From: an uncultured Cohaesibacter sp.
GTDB taxonomy: Bacteria; Pseudomonadota; Alphaproteobacteria; Rhizobiales; Cohaesibacteraceae
Assembly: GCF_963662805.1 (NCBI RefSeq)
Contig: NZ_OY759860.1
Location: 1-64,000, forward strand
Reading direction: 5' to 3'
Length of the DNA stretch: 64,000 bases
Shown here: positions 26,977 through 35,159 of the stretch, in pieces
Layout of the letters: every line of letters begins with the position of its first letter
Position numbering within the stretch: the first letter of the stretch is position 1
The notes under the pieces: generated by a model
Databases searched by the model: none
Told to the model about the DNA's origin: nothing
What the model saw: only the letters and a program-made list of their open reading frames with translations
Made by a program: the position numbers and the translations under genes

Positions 26977-27747
26977 ATGAACAGCAAACGACCCTTTGTC
27001 GATATCCGTCATGCCCAGAAATGCTATGGCGACCTCGAGGTCCTCAAGGACATCAGTCTGCAGGTGGACCGCCAGCAGATCGTCGCCATCATCGGCCCCT
27101 CCGGCTCGGGCAAGTCGACGCTCCTGAGGGCTATCAATGACCTCGATCCGCTGACCTCGGGTGAGATCTGGCTTGATGGTGTGCAGGTCAACAAGCTCCT
27201 GCCCCATGCTCAGTATGAAAAGCACATCAACGAGATGCGCCAGCACATCGGCATGGTGTTCCAGCATTTCAATCTCTTCCCGCATCTGACCGTGAGAGAG
27301 AATATCACCCTCGCGCCGAAACTCCTCAAGGGCATGTCCGACAAGGACGCGAGCCTGCTTGCCGAGCAGCAGCTCGACCATGTCGGTCTGCTGGATCGGG
27401 TCGACTATTACCCCTCGCAGCTCTCCGGCGGCCAGAAACAGCGCGTCGCAATCGCCCGCGCCCTTGCCATGAAACCCAAACTGATGCTGTTTGACGAGGC
27501 CACCTCCGCGCTCGACCCCGAGCTCGTCGAAGAGGTCAATCAGGTCATGAAAATGCTCGCAGAAGAGCAGATGACCATGATCATCGTCACCCACGAGATG
27601 GGCTTTGCCGAAGCGGTCTGCGACCGGGTGCTCTTCATGGATGGCGGCGTTGTCGTCGAGGAAGGGCCGCCCGATGTCATCTTCCGCAATCCGCAAAAGG
27701 ATCGCACCAAGGATTTCCTCCGCAAGCATTTGGAAAACGCGAAATGA
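26977..27747 (+). CDS. amino acid ABC transporter, ATP-binding protein
   Basis: The 256-residue HisP/GlnQ-type ATPase has Walker A GPSGSGKST, VFQHFNLFPHLTV, signature LSGGQKQRVAIARA and Walker B LMLFDEATSALDPE (Ala in place of the usual Pro after Glu). The C terminus FRNPQKDRTKDFLRKHL is normal for the family. It overlaps the aminotransferase gene by four bases (ATGA), which ties transport to the catabolic genes downstream. Confidence 0.94.
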   Translation: MNSKRPFVDIRHAQKCYGDLEVLKDISLQVDRQQIVAIIGPSGSGKSTLLRAINDLDPLTSGEIWLDGVQVNKLLPHAQYEKHINEMRQHIGMVFQHFNLFPHLTVRENITLAPKLLKGMSDKDASLLAEQQLDHVGLLDRVDYYPSQLSGGQKQRVAIARALAMKPKLMLFDEATSALDPELVEEVNQVMKMLAEEQMTMIIVTHEMGFAEAVCDRVLFMDGGVVVEEGPPDVIFRNPQKDRTKDFLRKHLENAK

Positions 27748-29093
27748 GTGAAGAAAAATCTCATCTCTTCTATCAGTCCAGACAGCCAAGACCCTTTCTG
27801 GATTACGCCGAAGGCATCTATATGTTCGACCGGTCCGGCAAGCGCTATATCGACGGCTCGTCGGGCGCCATGGTCTCCAACATCGGCCATTCCAACCCGA
27901 ATGTGCTGGCCGCGATGAAGGCCCAGATGGACAAGTCCACCTTCGGCTATCGGCTGCATTTTCGCACCGAACCCTCCGAGGCTCTGGCCACCAAGGTCGC
28001 CGGTCTGATGCCGGGTGATCTGGACCGGGTCTTCTTTGTCTCCGGCGGTTCGGAAGCCGTCGAGAGTGCCATCAAGCTCGCCCGCCAATATGCGATCACC
28101 GAAGGCGAGGCCGGACGCTGGAAAGTCATTTCCCGCTTCCCCTCCTATCATGGCTGCACCCTCGGGGCCTTGGCGCTCACAGGCTATGATCCACTTGCGC
28201 GCCCGTTCGATCCGATGATGCGCGATATGCCCAAGATTGCCGCGCCGACCTGCTATCTGGATCGCGACAATCTCTCCGATGAACAGCGCGGCCAGAAATA
28301 TGCCGAACTGCTGCGCGACGAGATCATCGCTCAGGGGCCGGAAACAGTCCTTGCCTTCCTCATGGAACCGATCGGAGGGGCCTCAACCGGAGCCCTCGTT
28401 GCGCCTGACAGCTACTATGGCCGTATCCGCGAGATCTGCGACGAGTTCGGTATCCTGCTGATCTATGATGAGGTGATGACCGGTGTCGGGCGCACTGGTG
28501 CCTTCATTGCAGCCAATCACTGGGGCATCGTTCCCGACATCGTGGCGATGTCGAAGGGCTTTGCCGCAGGCTATGCGCCGCTCGGCGCGGTGGTGGCACG
28601 GGAATCGATGGTCGAAGCCCTGCTCGATGCAGGTGGGTTTCTGCATGGCTACACCTATGCCGGTAACCCCCTTGCCTGTGCGGCTGGCGTCGCGGTGCTC
28701 GACGAGATTGAGCGCCTCGGCCTCATCGACAATTGTGCCGCCATGGGAGACCTCCTGAAGGCGCGCCTCACCGGTCTCATGGACCGTTATTCCTTCATTG
28801 GCGACGTGCGTGGCAAGGGTCTGTTGTTGGCGTTCGAACTGGTCAGCGACCTTGAGACCATGGAACCGCTGCCCAAGGAGTACAACGCCTATCTTGATCT
28901 CGTCGAAATGGCCTACGAGCGTGGTCTCATCATCTATTCGCGCCGCACCCGCGGCGGGGTGAAGGGCGATCACTTCCTCGTCTGTCCGCCGATGATCGTC
29001 ACCGAGGCGCAGATTGATGAGATCATGGCGATTCTCGTTGATTGCCTTGATGCCTTCGCCGCCAAGCATAGCCTGCCGGTGAATGCCTCATGA
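27744..29093 (+). CDS. class III (omega) aminotransferase
   Basis: The 449-residue PLP enzyme has the class III blocks DGSSGAMVSNIGHSNP, FFVSGGSEAVESAIKLARQY, SYHGCTLGALALTG, LLIYDEVMTGVGRTG and MSKGFAAGYAPLGAV with PLP Lys271. This family transfers amino groups from omega- or beta-amino acids and amines to pyruvate or 2-oxoglutarate. It overlaps its neighbours by four bases on both sides. With the CoA-transferase and thiolase behind it, a beta-amino acid giving a 3-oxoacid is a reasonable guess. It resembles dgdA only at fold level. Confidence 0.92.
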   Translation: MSEEKSHLFYQSRQPRPFLDYAEGIYMFDRSGKRYIDGSSGAMVSNIGHSNPNVLAAMKAQMDKSTFGYRLHFRTEPSEALATKVAGLMPGDLDRVFFVSGGSEAVESAIKLARQYAITEGEAGRWKVISRFPSYHGCTLGALALTGYDPLARPFDPMMRDMPKIAAPTCYLDRDNLSDEQRGQKYAELLRDEIIAQGPETVLAFLMEPIGGASTGALVAPDSYYGRIREICDEFGILLIYDEVMTGVGRTGAFIAANHWGIVPDIVAMSKGFAAGYAPLGAVVARESMVEALLDAGGFLHGYTYAGNPLACAAGVAVLDEIERLGLIDNCAAMGDLLKARLTGLMDRYSFIGDVRGKGLLLAFELVSDLETMEPLPKEYNAYLDLVEMAYERGLIIYSRRTRGGVKGDHFLVCPPMIVTEAQIDEIMAILVDCLDAFAAKHSLPVNAS

Positions 29094-29783
29094 GACTGCC
29101 TGCCAAATCCACAAGCATTGAGGAAGCCGTCGCACATATCCCCGATGGGGCGATGATCATGGTCGGGGGCTTCGGCGTGCCGGGAACCCCGTTCAACCTG
29201 ATCGCCCGAGCTGGTCCGGCAGGGTCAGAAGCACCTGACGCTGGTCAAGAACGACGCCAACGAGAAGGACATGGGCATCGATCATCTGCTGGCGGCAGGT
29301 CAGGTCGACAAGCTGATCGTCACCCATCTGGGGCTGAATACCAACGCCATCGCCATGATGAATGAAGGCCGACTCGAAGTCGAATTCTGCGCCCAGGGCA
29401 TTCTTGCCGAGCGCATCCGCTGCGGCGGCTCCGGTCTTGCGGGCTTTCTCACCGACATAGCGGTTGGCACCGAACTGGGTGAGGGCAAGAAGCCGGTGGA
29501 GGTTGAAGGCACCACCTATCTGTTTGAACCGGCGCTGAGGGCCGACGTGGCTCTGATCCACGCCGAGAAGTCCGATCCGGTCGGCAACCTTTGCTTTGCC
29601 AAGACGGCCCGCAACTTCAATCCGCTGATGGCCATGGCCGCTGATTGCGTCATCGCCGAAAGCGTCCATCATCTGCCGCTCGGCGGGCTGGATCCGGACG
29701 CGATCCATGTGCCGAGTCCCTTCGTCGATCATGTGGTGCCCATCGACCAGTTGCACGAGGAATATGCCATTGTCCGACGCTAA
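29090..29783 (+). CDS. 3-oxoacid CoA-transferase, subunit A (frameshifted here)
   Basis: The N-terminal frame gives AVAHIPDGAMIMVGGFGVPGTPFNLIA and then loses homology. One extra C in the CCC at 29205-29207 moves the reading frame; removing it continues as ELVRQGQKHLTLVKNDA and on through GIDHLLAAGQVDKLIVTHLG to the stop at 29783. The joined product of about 230 residues is a normal alpha subunit of the SCOT/AtoD type, with GGFG-x-G-x-P near residue 25. It overlaps subunit B by 20 bases. I regard the break as a likely sequence error since everything else is intact, but a true mutation cannot be excluded. Confidence 0.85.
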
Positions 29784-30423
29784 AACCAGAATGGTCGCCC
29801 GTGCCGCACGCGAGATCGCGCCCGGCATGCTGGTCAATCTCGGCATCGGTCTGCCGACCCGCGTGGTCAATTATCTCGACAAGGATCTCGAGGTGGGACT
29901 GCATACGGAAAATGGCCTTGTCGGGGTCGGGCCAGTGCTCGACTATAACGAGGCTGATAAGGATCTCATCGATGCGGGTGGAGCCTATATCTCGGCTTTG
30001 CCCGGCGGGGCCTTCATCGACAGCGCAGTGTCCTTTGCCATTGTGCGGTCGGGGCGGCTTGATCTCACCATGCTCGGAGCTTTCGAGGTTGCTTCGAATG
30101 GCGACCTCGCCAACTGGAAGATCCCGGGTAAATTCTCACCCGGCGTTGGTGGTGGTATTGAGCTGGCACAGAAGACCAAGCGCGTGGTGGTCCTGACCAC
30201 CCACACCGACCGCAAGGGCAAGCCCAAGCTGCTGGAGGCCTGCACCCTGCCGCTGACGGCCCATGCCTGCGTGTCGCGCATTTTCACCGACATGGCAGTC
30301 GTGGACGTGACCGAGGACGGTTTCTGCCTCAGGGAATTGGCTGATGGCGTCTCGCTTGAGGACGTGATCGCGGCGACCGGTGCTCCTCTCGCTCTGCCTG
30401 AGGAAGAGATCCCGACTTTCTGA
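29764..30423 (+). CDS. 3-oxoacid CoA-transferase, subunit B
   Basis: The 219-residue beta subunit contains the catalytic glutamate (Glu49) in LHTENGLVGVGP, preceded by GMLVNLGIGLPTRVVNYL. It transfers CoA from succinyl-CoA or acetyl-CoA to a 3-oxoacid, acetoacetate or 3-oxoadipate being the usual ones. ATG 29764 overlaps the end of subunit A in another frame, as is common in these pairs. The family does not separate ScoB, AtoA and PcaJ reliably by eye. Confidence 0.92.
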   Translation: MPLSDAKTRMVARAAREIAPGMLVNLGIGLPTRVVNYLDKDLEVGLHTENGLVGVGPVLDYNEADKDLIDAGGAYISALPGGAFIDSAVSFAIVRSGRLDLTMLGAFEVASNGDLANWKIPGKFSPGVGGGIELAQKTKRVVVLTTHTDRKGKPKLLEACTLPLTAHACVSRIFTDMAVVDVTEDGFCLRELADGVSLEDVIAATGAPLALPEEEIPTF

Positions 30424-30527
30424 CACCAAAACGAAACACCCTCACGACCCAATCAACCAAGCCCGAGCGATCCTGACCCAAAGAATGAAGCCCGAGTGAA
30501 CCCGAGAGAACAGAGAAAGACACGCTC

Positions 30528-31820
30528 ATGGATAGGGAACTGGAAACGGCCCTCTTGTCTGCCGTCGATCAACGCTTTGATGATCAGCTGGATTTTCTGA
30601 AAGAACTGGTCAGCCACCCCTCGACCCGTGGCAGGGAGCAGTCGGCTCAGGATTTCATGGCCGGAGAGCTTAAGGAACGTGGCCTCAGTGTTGACCGTTG
30701 GCAGATCGACGTGGAGGATATCCGCCACCTGCCGGGCTTCTCGCCTGTGATCGGCCCTTACGAGGATGCGGTCAATGTGGTCGGCACCCACAAGAGCAAA
30801 GCCAGAACCGGGCGATCCCTGATCCTCAACGGCCATATCGACGTGGTCCCGGAAGGCCCGCTCGACATGTGGGATCCGCCGCCCTTCGCGCCTCACATCG
30901 ATGGAGACGCCTTCTTTGGTCGCGGCGCGGGCGACATGAAGGCCGGTCTTGTCGGCAACCTCTTCGCCCTTGATGCCCTGAAGGCCTGCGGACTGGCTCC
31001 TGCCGCCGATGTCTTCTTCCAGTCGGTGGTCGAGGAAGAATGCACCGGCAATGGTGCCCTTGCCTGCATGCAACGCGGCTACAAGGCCGATGCTGCGCTC
31101 ATTCCCGAGCCATTCAGCGAAGCGCTGGTGACGGCACAGGTCGGGGTCATCTGGTTTCAGGTTCATCTGAAGGGCCTTCCGACCCATGTTGCCTATGCCG
31201 GAGACGGATCAAACGCCATTGAGGCAGCCATCCCGCTGATCAATGCCCTGCACAAGCTGGAGGACAAGTGGAACGGGCCGGACCTGCGTCATCCCGATTT
31301 TGCCCATCATCACCACCCGCTCAATCTCAATGTCGGCAAGATCACTGGCGGGGACTGGACGAGTTCGGTTCCGGCCTGGTGCGTCTTCGATGTCCGCATG
31401 GGGGTCTATCCCGGCCAGAGCATCGATGCGATGCGCGCCGAAATCGAGGCAGTGCTGCTGGAGGCGGCAGAAAGCAATGTATTCCTGAAAGAGAACAAGC
31501 CCTCTGTCGTCTATCACGGCTTCTTGGCCGAAGGCTATGCTCTGTCGGAAGACACCAGCGAGGGCGCGGTAGCGAGCATCTCAACCCTTGAAGCCGCTCA
31601 CACGGCGGTCACGGGCGAGCCTCTCGGCAAGGTGGCGATCACAGCGACAACCGACTCCCGCTTTTTCGGGCTCTATGCCGATACGCCCGCGCTCGTCTAT
31701 GGCCCCAAGGCAGAAGCCATCCATGGCTTTAACGAGCACGTCTCCATCGAGAGCATCAACCGGATCACCAAAGCCACCGCCCTGTTCATCGCCAACTGGT
31801 GCGGCACCGAAAAGCTCTAA
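30528..31820 (+). CDS. M20 family metallohydrolase (ArgE/DapE-like deacylase)
   Basis: The 430-residue product carries the M20 dizinc site: NGHIDVVPEG (His103, Asp105), FGRGAGDMKAG (bridging Asp136), QSVVEEECTGNGA (catalytic and ligand Glu) and a late GFNEHVSIES His. Family members hydrolyse N-acyl amino acids or dipeptides. A dimerisation domain lies between. It is separated from the CoA-transferase genes by 105 bases holding nothing I can identify apart from loose repeats of AAGCCCGAG. In this context it may remove an N-acyl group before transamination. Confidence 0.9.
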   Translation: MDRELETALLSAVDQRFDDQLDFLKELVSHPSTRGREQSAQDFMAGELKERGLSVDRWQIDVEDIRHLPGFSPVIGPYEDAVNVVGTHKSKARTGRSLILNGHIDVVPEGPLDMWDPPPFAPHIDGDAFFGRGAGDMKAGLVGNLFALDALKACGLAPAADVFFQSVVEEECTGNGALACMQRGYKADAALIPEPFSEALVTAQVGVIWFQVHLKGLPTHVAYAGDGSNAIEAAIPLINALHKLEDKWNGPDLRHPDFAHHHHPLNLNVGKITGGDWTSSVPAWCVFDVRMGVYPGQSIDAMRAEIEAVLLEAAESNVFLKENKPSVVYHGFLAEGYALSEDTSEGAVASISTLEAAHTAVTGEPLGKVAITATTDSRFFGLYADTPALVYGPKAEAIHGFNEHVSIESINRITKATALFIANWCGTEKL

Positions 31821-31844
31821 CCAGCAAGCCCCACGGAGAATTCC

Positions 31845-33023
31845 ATGCGCCAAGCCGTCATCGTTTCGACCGCCCGCACCCCCATCGGAAAGGCCTACCG
31901 GGGCGCTTTCAACAATCTCGAAGGCCCGAGCCTTGGTGCGCATGCAGTCAAGGCAGCCATCGAACGGGCCGATCTCGAAGGGGACGCCATCGAGGAGCTG
32001 GTTTTCGGCTCGGCCCTGACGCAAGGCAGCACCGGCATCAATGTCGCCCGCCATATCGTCATGGCGGCCGGGTTGCCCAACTCCGTTGCCGGATCGACCA
32101 TCGACCGTCAATGTGCCTCCGGGCTCAATGCCATCGCCATCGCCGCCAACATGATTGTTGCAGACGGTGTCGACGTGGCCGTGGCCGGAGGACTCGACAG
32201 CATTTCCCTCGTTCAGAACAAGCAATGGAATGACTATCGCTATCGTGACCCGAATGTGCCGGATAGTTACTATCTCTCGATGATCGAGACGGCAGAGATC
32301 GTCGCCGAGCGCTATGGCATTTCGCGCGCGGATCAGGACGCCTATGCACTCCAGAGCCAGCAGCGCACCGCTGCGGCGCAGGCCTCGGGCCTGTTCGCCG
32401 ACGAGATCGTGCCCCATACGGCAACCAAACTGGTCACAGACAAGGCGACCGGTGAGACGAGCAAGGAAAGCGTCACGTTGGAAAAGGACGAGTGCAATCG
32501 TCCTTCAACGACCCTTGAAGGGCTAGCCAGTCTCAATCCGGTCATGGGCGAGGATAAGTGCATCACGGCAGGCAACGCCAGCCAGCTCTCCGACGGCGCG
32601 TCCGCCTCGGTCCTCATGGAAGCGGGCGAGGCCGAACGGCGTGGCCTCAAGCCCTTGGGTATCTTCCGTGGCTTTGCTGTCTCCGGCTGTGCGCCAGAGG
32701 AAATGGGGATCGGCCCGGTCAATGCCATCCCCAAGCTCCTCGCGCGCAACGGTCTCACCATTGACGACATTGATCTGTGGGAGATCAACGAAGCCTTTGC
32801 CTCTCAGTTGCTTCATTGCCGGGATCGGCTCGGCATCGACAACGACAAGCTCAATGTCAACGGTGGAGCCATTTCCATCGGCCATCCCTACGGCATGTCC
32901 GGGGCGCGCATGACCGGCCATCTTCTGCTCGAAGGCCGGCGACGGGGGGCCAAGCTCGGCGTCGTCAGCATGTGCATCGGTGGCGGGCAGGGCGCTGCGG
33001 GGCTCATCGAGTTCCTCGCCTGA
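31845..33023 (+). CDS. acetyl-CoA acetyltransferase / thiolase
   Basis: The 392-residue thiolase has the acyl-enzyme Cys90 in TIDRQCASGLNAI, the LWEINEAFA block, the catalytic His in GGAISIGHPYGMSGARM and the second Cys in SMCIGGGQGAAG. It would cleave a 3-oxoacyl-CoA such as acetoacetyl-CoA with CoA to acetyl-CoA. It follows the M20 gene by 24 bases and is the last gene of the run. It fits directly behind a 3-oxoacid CoA-transferase. Biosynthetic direction is possible but less likely here. Confidence 0.93.
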   Translation: MRQAVIVSTARTPIGKAYRGAFNNLEGPSLGAHAVKAAIERADLEGDAIEELVFGSALTQGSTGINVARHIVMAAGLPNSVAGSTIDRQCASGLNAIAIAANMIVADGVDVAVAGGLDSISLVQNKQWNDYRYRDPNVPDSYYLSMIETAEIVAERYGISRADQDAYALQSQQRTAAAQASGLFADEIVPHTATKLVTDKATGETSKESVTLEKDECNRPSTTLEGLASLNPVMGEDKCITAGNASQLSDGASASVLMEAGEAERRGLKPLGIFRGFAVSGCAPEEMGIGPVNAIPKLLARNGLTIDDIDLWEINEAFASQLLHCRDRLGIDNDKLNVNGGAISIGHPYGMSGARMTGHLLLEGRRRGAKLGVVSMCIGGGQGAAGLIEFLA

Positions 33024-33176
33024 GGTCTTTGCGGCAAGGTGAAATGGACAGACGCTACAGATGTATCAGGTAGGATTGCCTATTTGATTTCAAACTCTTT
33101 TGGGTCACTCTCAGGGCAGAATTGATAAGGCAAGCCGGCGCTTGTTTGGCCAGCCTGCCTTGCTCAGACCGTCCTG

Positions 33177-33713
33177 ATGTCACGCCAAGAGAGCCGCGAA
33201 GTCATGAGTGAAGCTGTCAGATTACCGAAGGAAATCCGTCGCTGCCCCAACTGCGCCAAGGATGATTTCATCGCAAGACGGGCAACCCGTGGCGGCGGAT
33301 GGGGTGGACAAGGTATTCGCGCCCTGTTCGAATGCGATTCTTGCGGTCACAAGGAACTCCTCGAAGGATCCTCTGACCGGATATCGCAAGCCATCTCAAG
33401 TGCGCTGCTCCTGTTGCTTGGGCTCTTTACCTGTTGGGTGATGGATCCACCGGGAAACCTGATCGTCGGCCTTTTTCTGATCGCGCTTGGTGGCTACACC
33501 CTCTTTGACAGCCTGTTCGGACGAATGCGCAAGATGCCGGTGGTCGGCAAGCGGAAGGGTGAGCGGCTGACTGTGGCGCTCGAAGACGAGATCTTCCTGA
33601 CGCCGGAAGACAAAGCCTCAGCACGCAAAAGGGGCCGCGTGATCTCGGTGGTGGTTCTTGTTGCCCTGCTGCTCTCCGTAGCCTTCATCCTTTGGGATCT
33701 GTTCTATGCGTGA
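33177..33713 (+). CDS. small membrane protein with N-terminal zinc ribbon
   Basis: I do not recognise a named family. The 178-residue product has two CxxC pairs (Cys23/26 and Cys53/56) that look like a zinc ribbon. Two close hydrophobic helices follow at about 72-113, then a charged loop and a last helix near residue 155-175. ATG 33177 and ATG 33204 are both possible; neither has a strong ribosome site. It overlaps the next gene by eight bases, so the two proteins are probably made together. Function unknown. Confidence 0.72.
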   Translation: MSRQESREVMSEAVRLPKEIRRCPNCAKDDFIARRATRGGGWGGQGIRALFECDSCGHKELLEGSSDRISQAISSALLLLLGLFTCWVMDPPGNLIVGLFLIALGGYTLFDSLFGRMRKMPVVGKRKGERLTVALEDEIFLTPEDKASARKRGRVISVVVLVALLLSVAFILWDLFYA

Positions 33714-34200
33714 CGAGGGCGAAACCGTCTTTCCCTACCGCCTGCAGGGGCCGTCGACCCTTCTGCTCACGATTCTTATCGGGATCTTCGGTGGGTTGAT
33801 GCTCTTCATGATGCGGATCGAACCGGATCGCTTCGTGGGCATCTATCTTGGCTTTCCGTTCGGCCTCCTCATTTATGGCGCATTGGCGCTCGTCTCGCTG
33901 GCCATCTGCATCCGTCTCATGCTGGCGTGGAGCCGCCAACGCGGCACGGATCGGGCCATATTCCTCACCGATACCGCGCTCCATATGCCCGAGAATGTCT
34001 GGTCCGATAGGGTGGTGTCGATCAATTTCCGGGACATTGAAACCATCGCATTCGACAATGCTGCCCGACTGCCCTTCAGCTTCATTCGTGTCCGTTGCGG
34101 CCTTGGCAATCTTCGCATCTCGGACATGGGATTCGAGACACGGGCGGATTTTCTCGCGCTCCATACGGCCCTGATCGCGGCCACAAAGCGGGCCGTATAG
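33706..34200 (+). CDS. hypothetical membrane protein, two helices plus PH-like domain
   Basis: The 164-residue product has two transmembrane helices in its first 75 residues and a soluble C-terminal domain of beta-strand character (VVSINFRDIETIAFDNAARL-like spacing), resembling bacterial PH-like domains. It is translationally coupled to the zinc-ribbon protein upstream. Its architecture resembles the two proteins at 48328 and 48967 in this window. A strong terminator follows. Function unknown. Confidence 0.72.
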   Translation: MRDEGETVFPYRLQGPSTLLLTILIGIFGGLMLFMMRIEPDRFVGIYLGFPFGLLIYGALALVSLAICIRLMLAWSRQRGTDRAIFLTDTALHMPENVWSDRVVSINFRDIETIAFDNAARLPFSFIRVRCGLGNLRISDMGFETRADFLALHTALIAATKRAV

Positions 34201-34221
34201 TAAGATCTGGCCGGAGGATGT

Positions 34222-34266
34222 CGCCCTCTGCCGGATCAAGCCATCCGGCAGAGGGCGTCTTTTTTG
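34222..34266 (+). terminator. Rho-independent terminator
   Basis: A perfect 15-bp stem (34222-34236 with 34243-34257) with a six-base loop is followed by TCTTTTTT. It ends the small membrane-protein pair, and it may also limit transcripts coming the other way from the epimerase-like gene ending at 34271. Confidence 0.93.
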
Positions 34267-34270
34267 CTGA

Positions 34271-35155
34271 TCAGGAGGGGCGGCGGCTGGCGGTTGCCAT
34301 TTGTCCCTTGATATAGGCCATCGCATGGCTTGCCATGTCGATGCTGTCCGACCATGTGTCCTGCCAGATCGCCAACCGGGCAGAATGGACAGGATCGGTG
34401 ATCGCAGAGGAAAAGACCTCGAGCGCAATCGGGCCTTGATACTCGATGTCATCAAGGGCTCTGAACAGGGCCTTGAAGTCGATCGAGCCAGTGCCCAGAT
34501 AGCCGCGATAATTGTCCGCGACATGGAAATAGCCAAGACGGCTCCCCGCCCGATGGATGGCGCGAACCGGATCGGCTTCCTCAATGTTCATGTGGAAGCT
34601 GTCGAGATGTACATAGCAATTGTCCGAGCCGATGGCGGCGATCAGGTCTAGCGCTTCCTTGCAGGTGTTGCTGAAGTTGCTCTCATAGCGATTGAGGCAT
34701 TCGAAATTGATCGAGAGACCCATCTTTTTGGCCCGCTCCGCAACCCGTTGCAGCACCTCGATTGCATAGCCGCGTTCGAGATCAGTGCGCATGGTCTGGT
34801 GCTTAGCGAGCACCGTGTGGGATGGCCCGGTGATATGGTGCGAGCCCATGTCGCGGGCGGCGCTGAGGGCGTCATACATCAGTGCTTCGCCCTTAGCGAC
34901 AATGCTTCTGTCTTCACTGCCGATGTCAGTTGCTGGCGTGTGCAGGAACGGAGTGCAGCAGAACATGTCGTTGTCCTGAAGCGCTTTGGCGATGCCATCC
35001 ACGTCAAGGCTGTGCGGGTCGCGCACCGGTAGTTCAAGAAAGTCGTAGCCGCAGCTATGGGCCTTCTCGGCAGCGATGCGGATGTCATCGGGATGAAGGC
35101 TCGCGGTCCAGACCTGAATATGGGTTCCGAGCGGGTTGGTCGTTGTTCTCGCCAT
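34271..35155 (-). CDS. sugar phosphate isomerase/epimerase family protein
   Basis: The 294-residue product is a TIM barrel of the xylose-isomerase-like (AP endonuclease 2) superfamily, similar in outline to D-tagatose/D-psicose 3-epimerases. Evidence includes GYDFLELPVRDP, GLSINFECLNRYESNF with a metal Glu, CYVHLDSFHMNIEE with Asp and His ligands, YFHVADNYRGYLGTG and PIALEVFSS with the last Glu. ATG 35155 lies four bases after the isomerase stop. It probably interconverts a ketose in the sugar route of this locus. Exact substrate unknown. Confidence 0.85.
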   Translation of the reverse strand: MARTTTNPLGTHIQVWTASLHPDDIRIAAEKAHSCGYDFLELPVRDPHSLDVDGIAKALQDNDMFCCTPFLHTPATDIGSEDRSIVAKGEALMYDALSAARDMGSHHITGPSHTVLAKHQTMRTDLERGYAIEVLQRVAERAKKMGLSINFECLNRYESNFSNTCKEALDLIAAIGSDNCYVHLDSFHMNIEEADPVRAIHRAGSRLGYFHVADNYRGYLGTGSIDFKALFRALDDIEYQGPIALEVFSSAITDPVHSARLAIWQDTWSDSIDMASHAMAYIKGQMATASRRPS

Positions 35156-35159
35156 GGCG

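Noticed and set aside
30424..30527. Short repeats of AAGCCCGAG ahead of the M20 gene
   Set aside because: Only two or three loose copies with irregular spacing; too weak for a repeat family or CRISPR.
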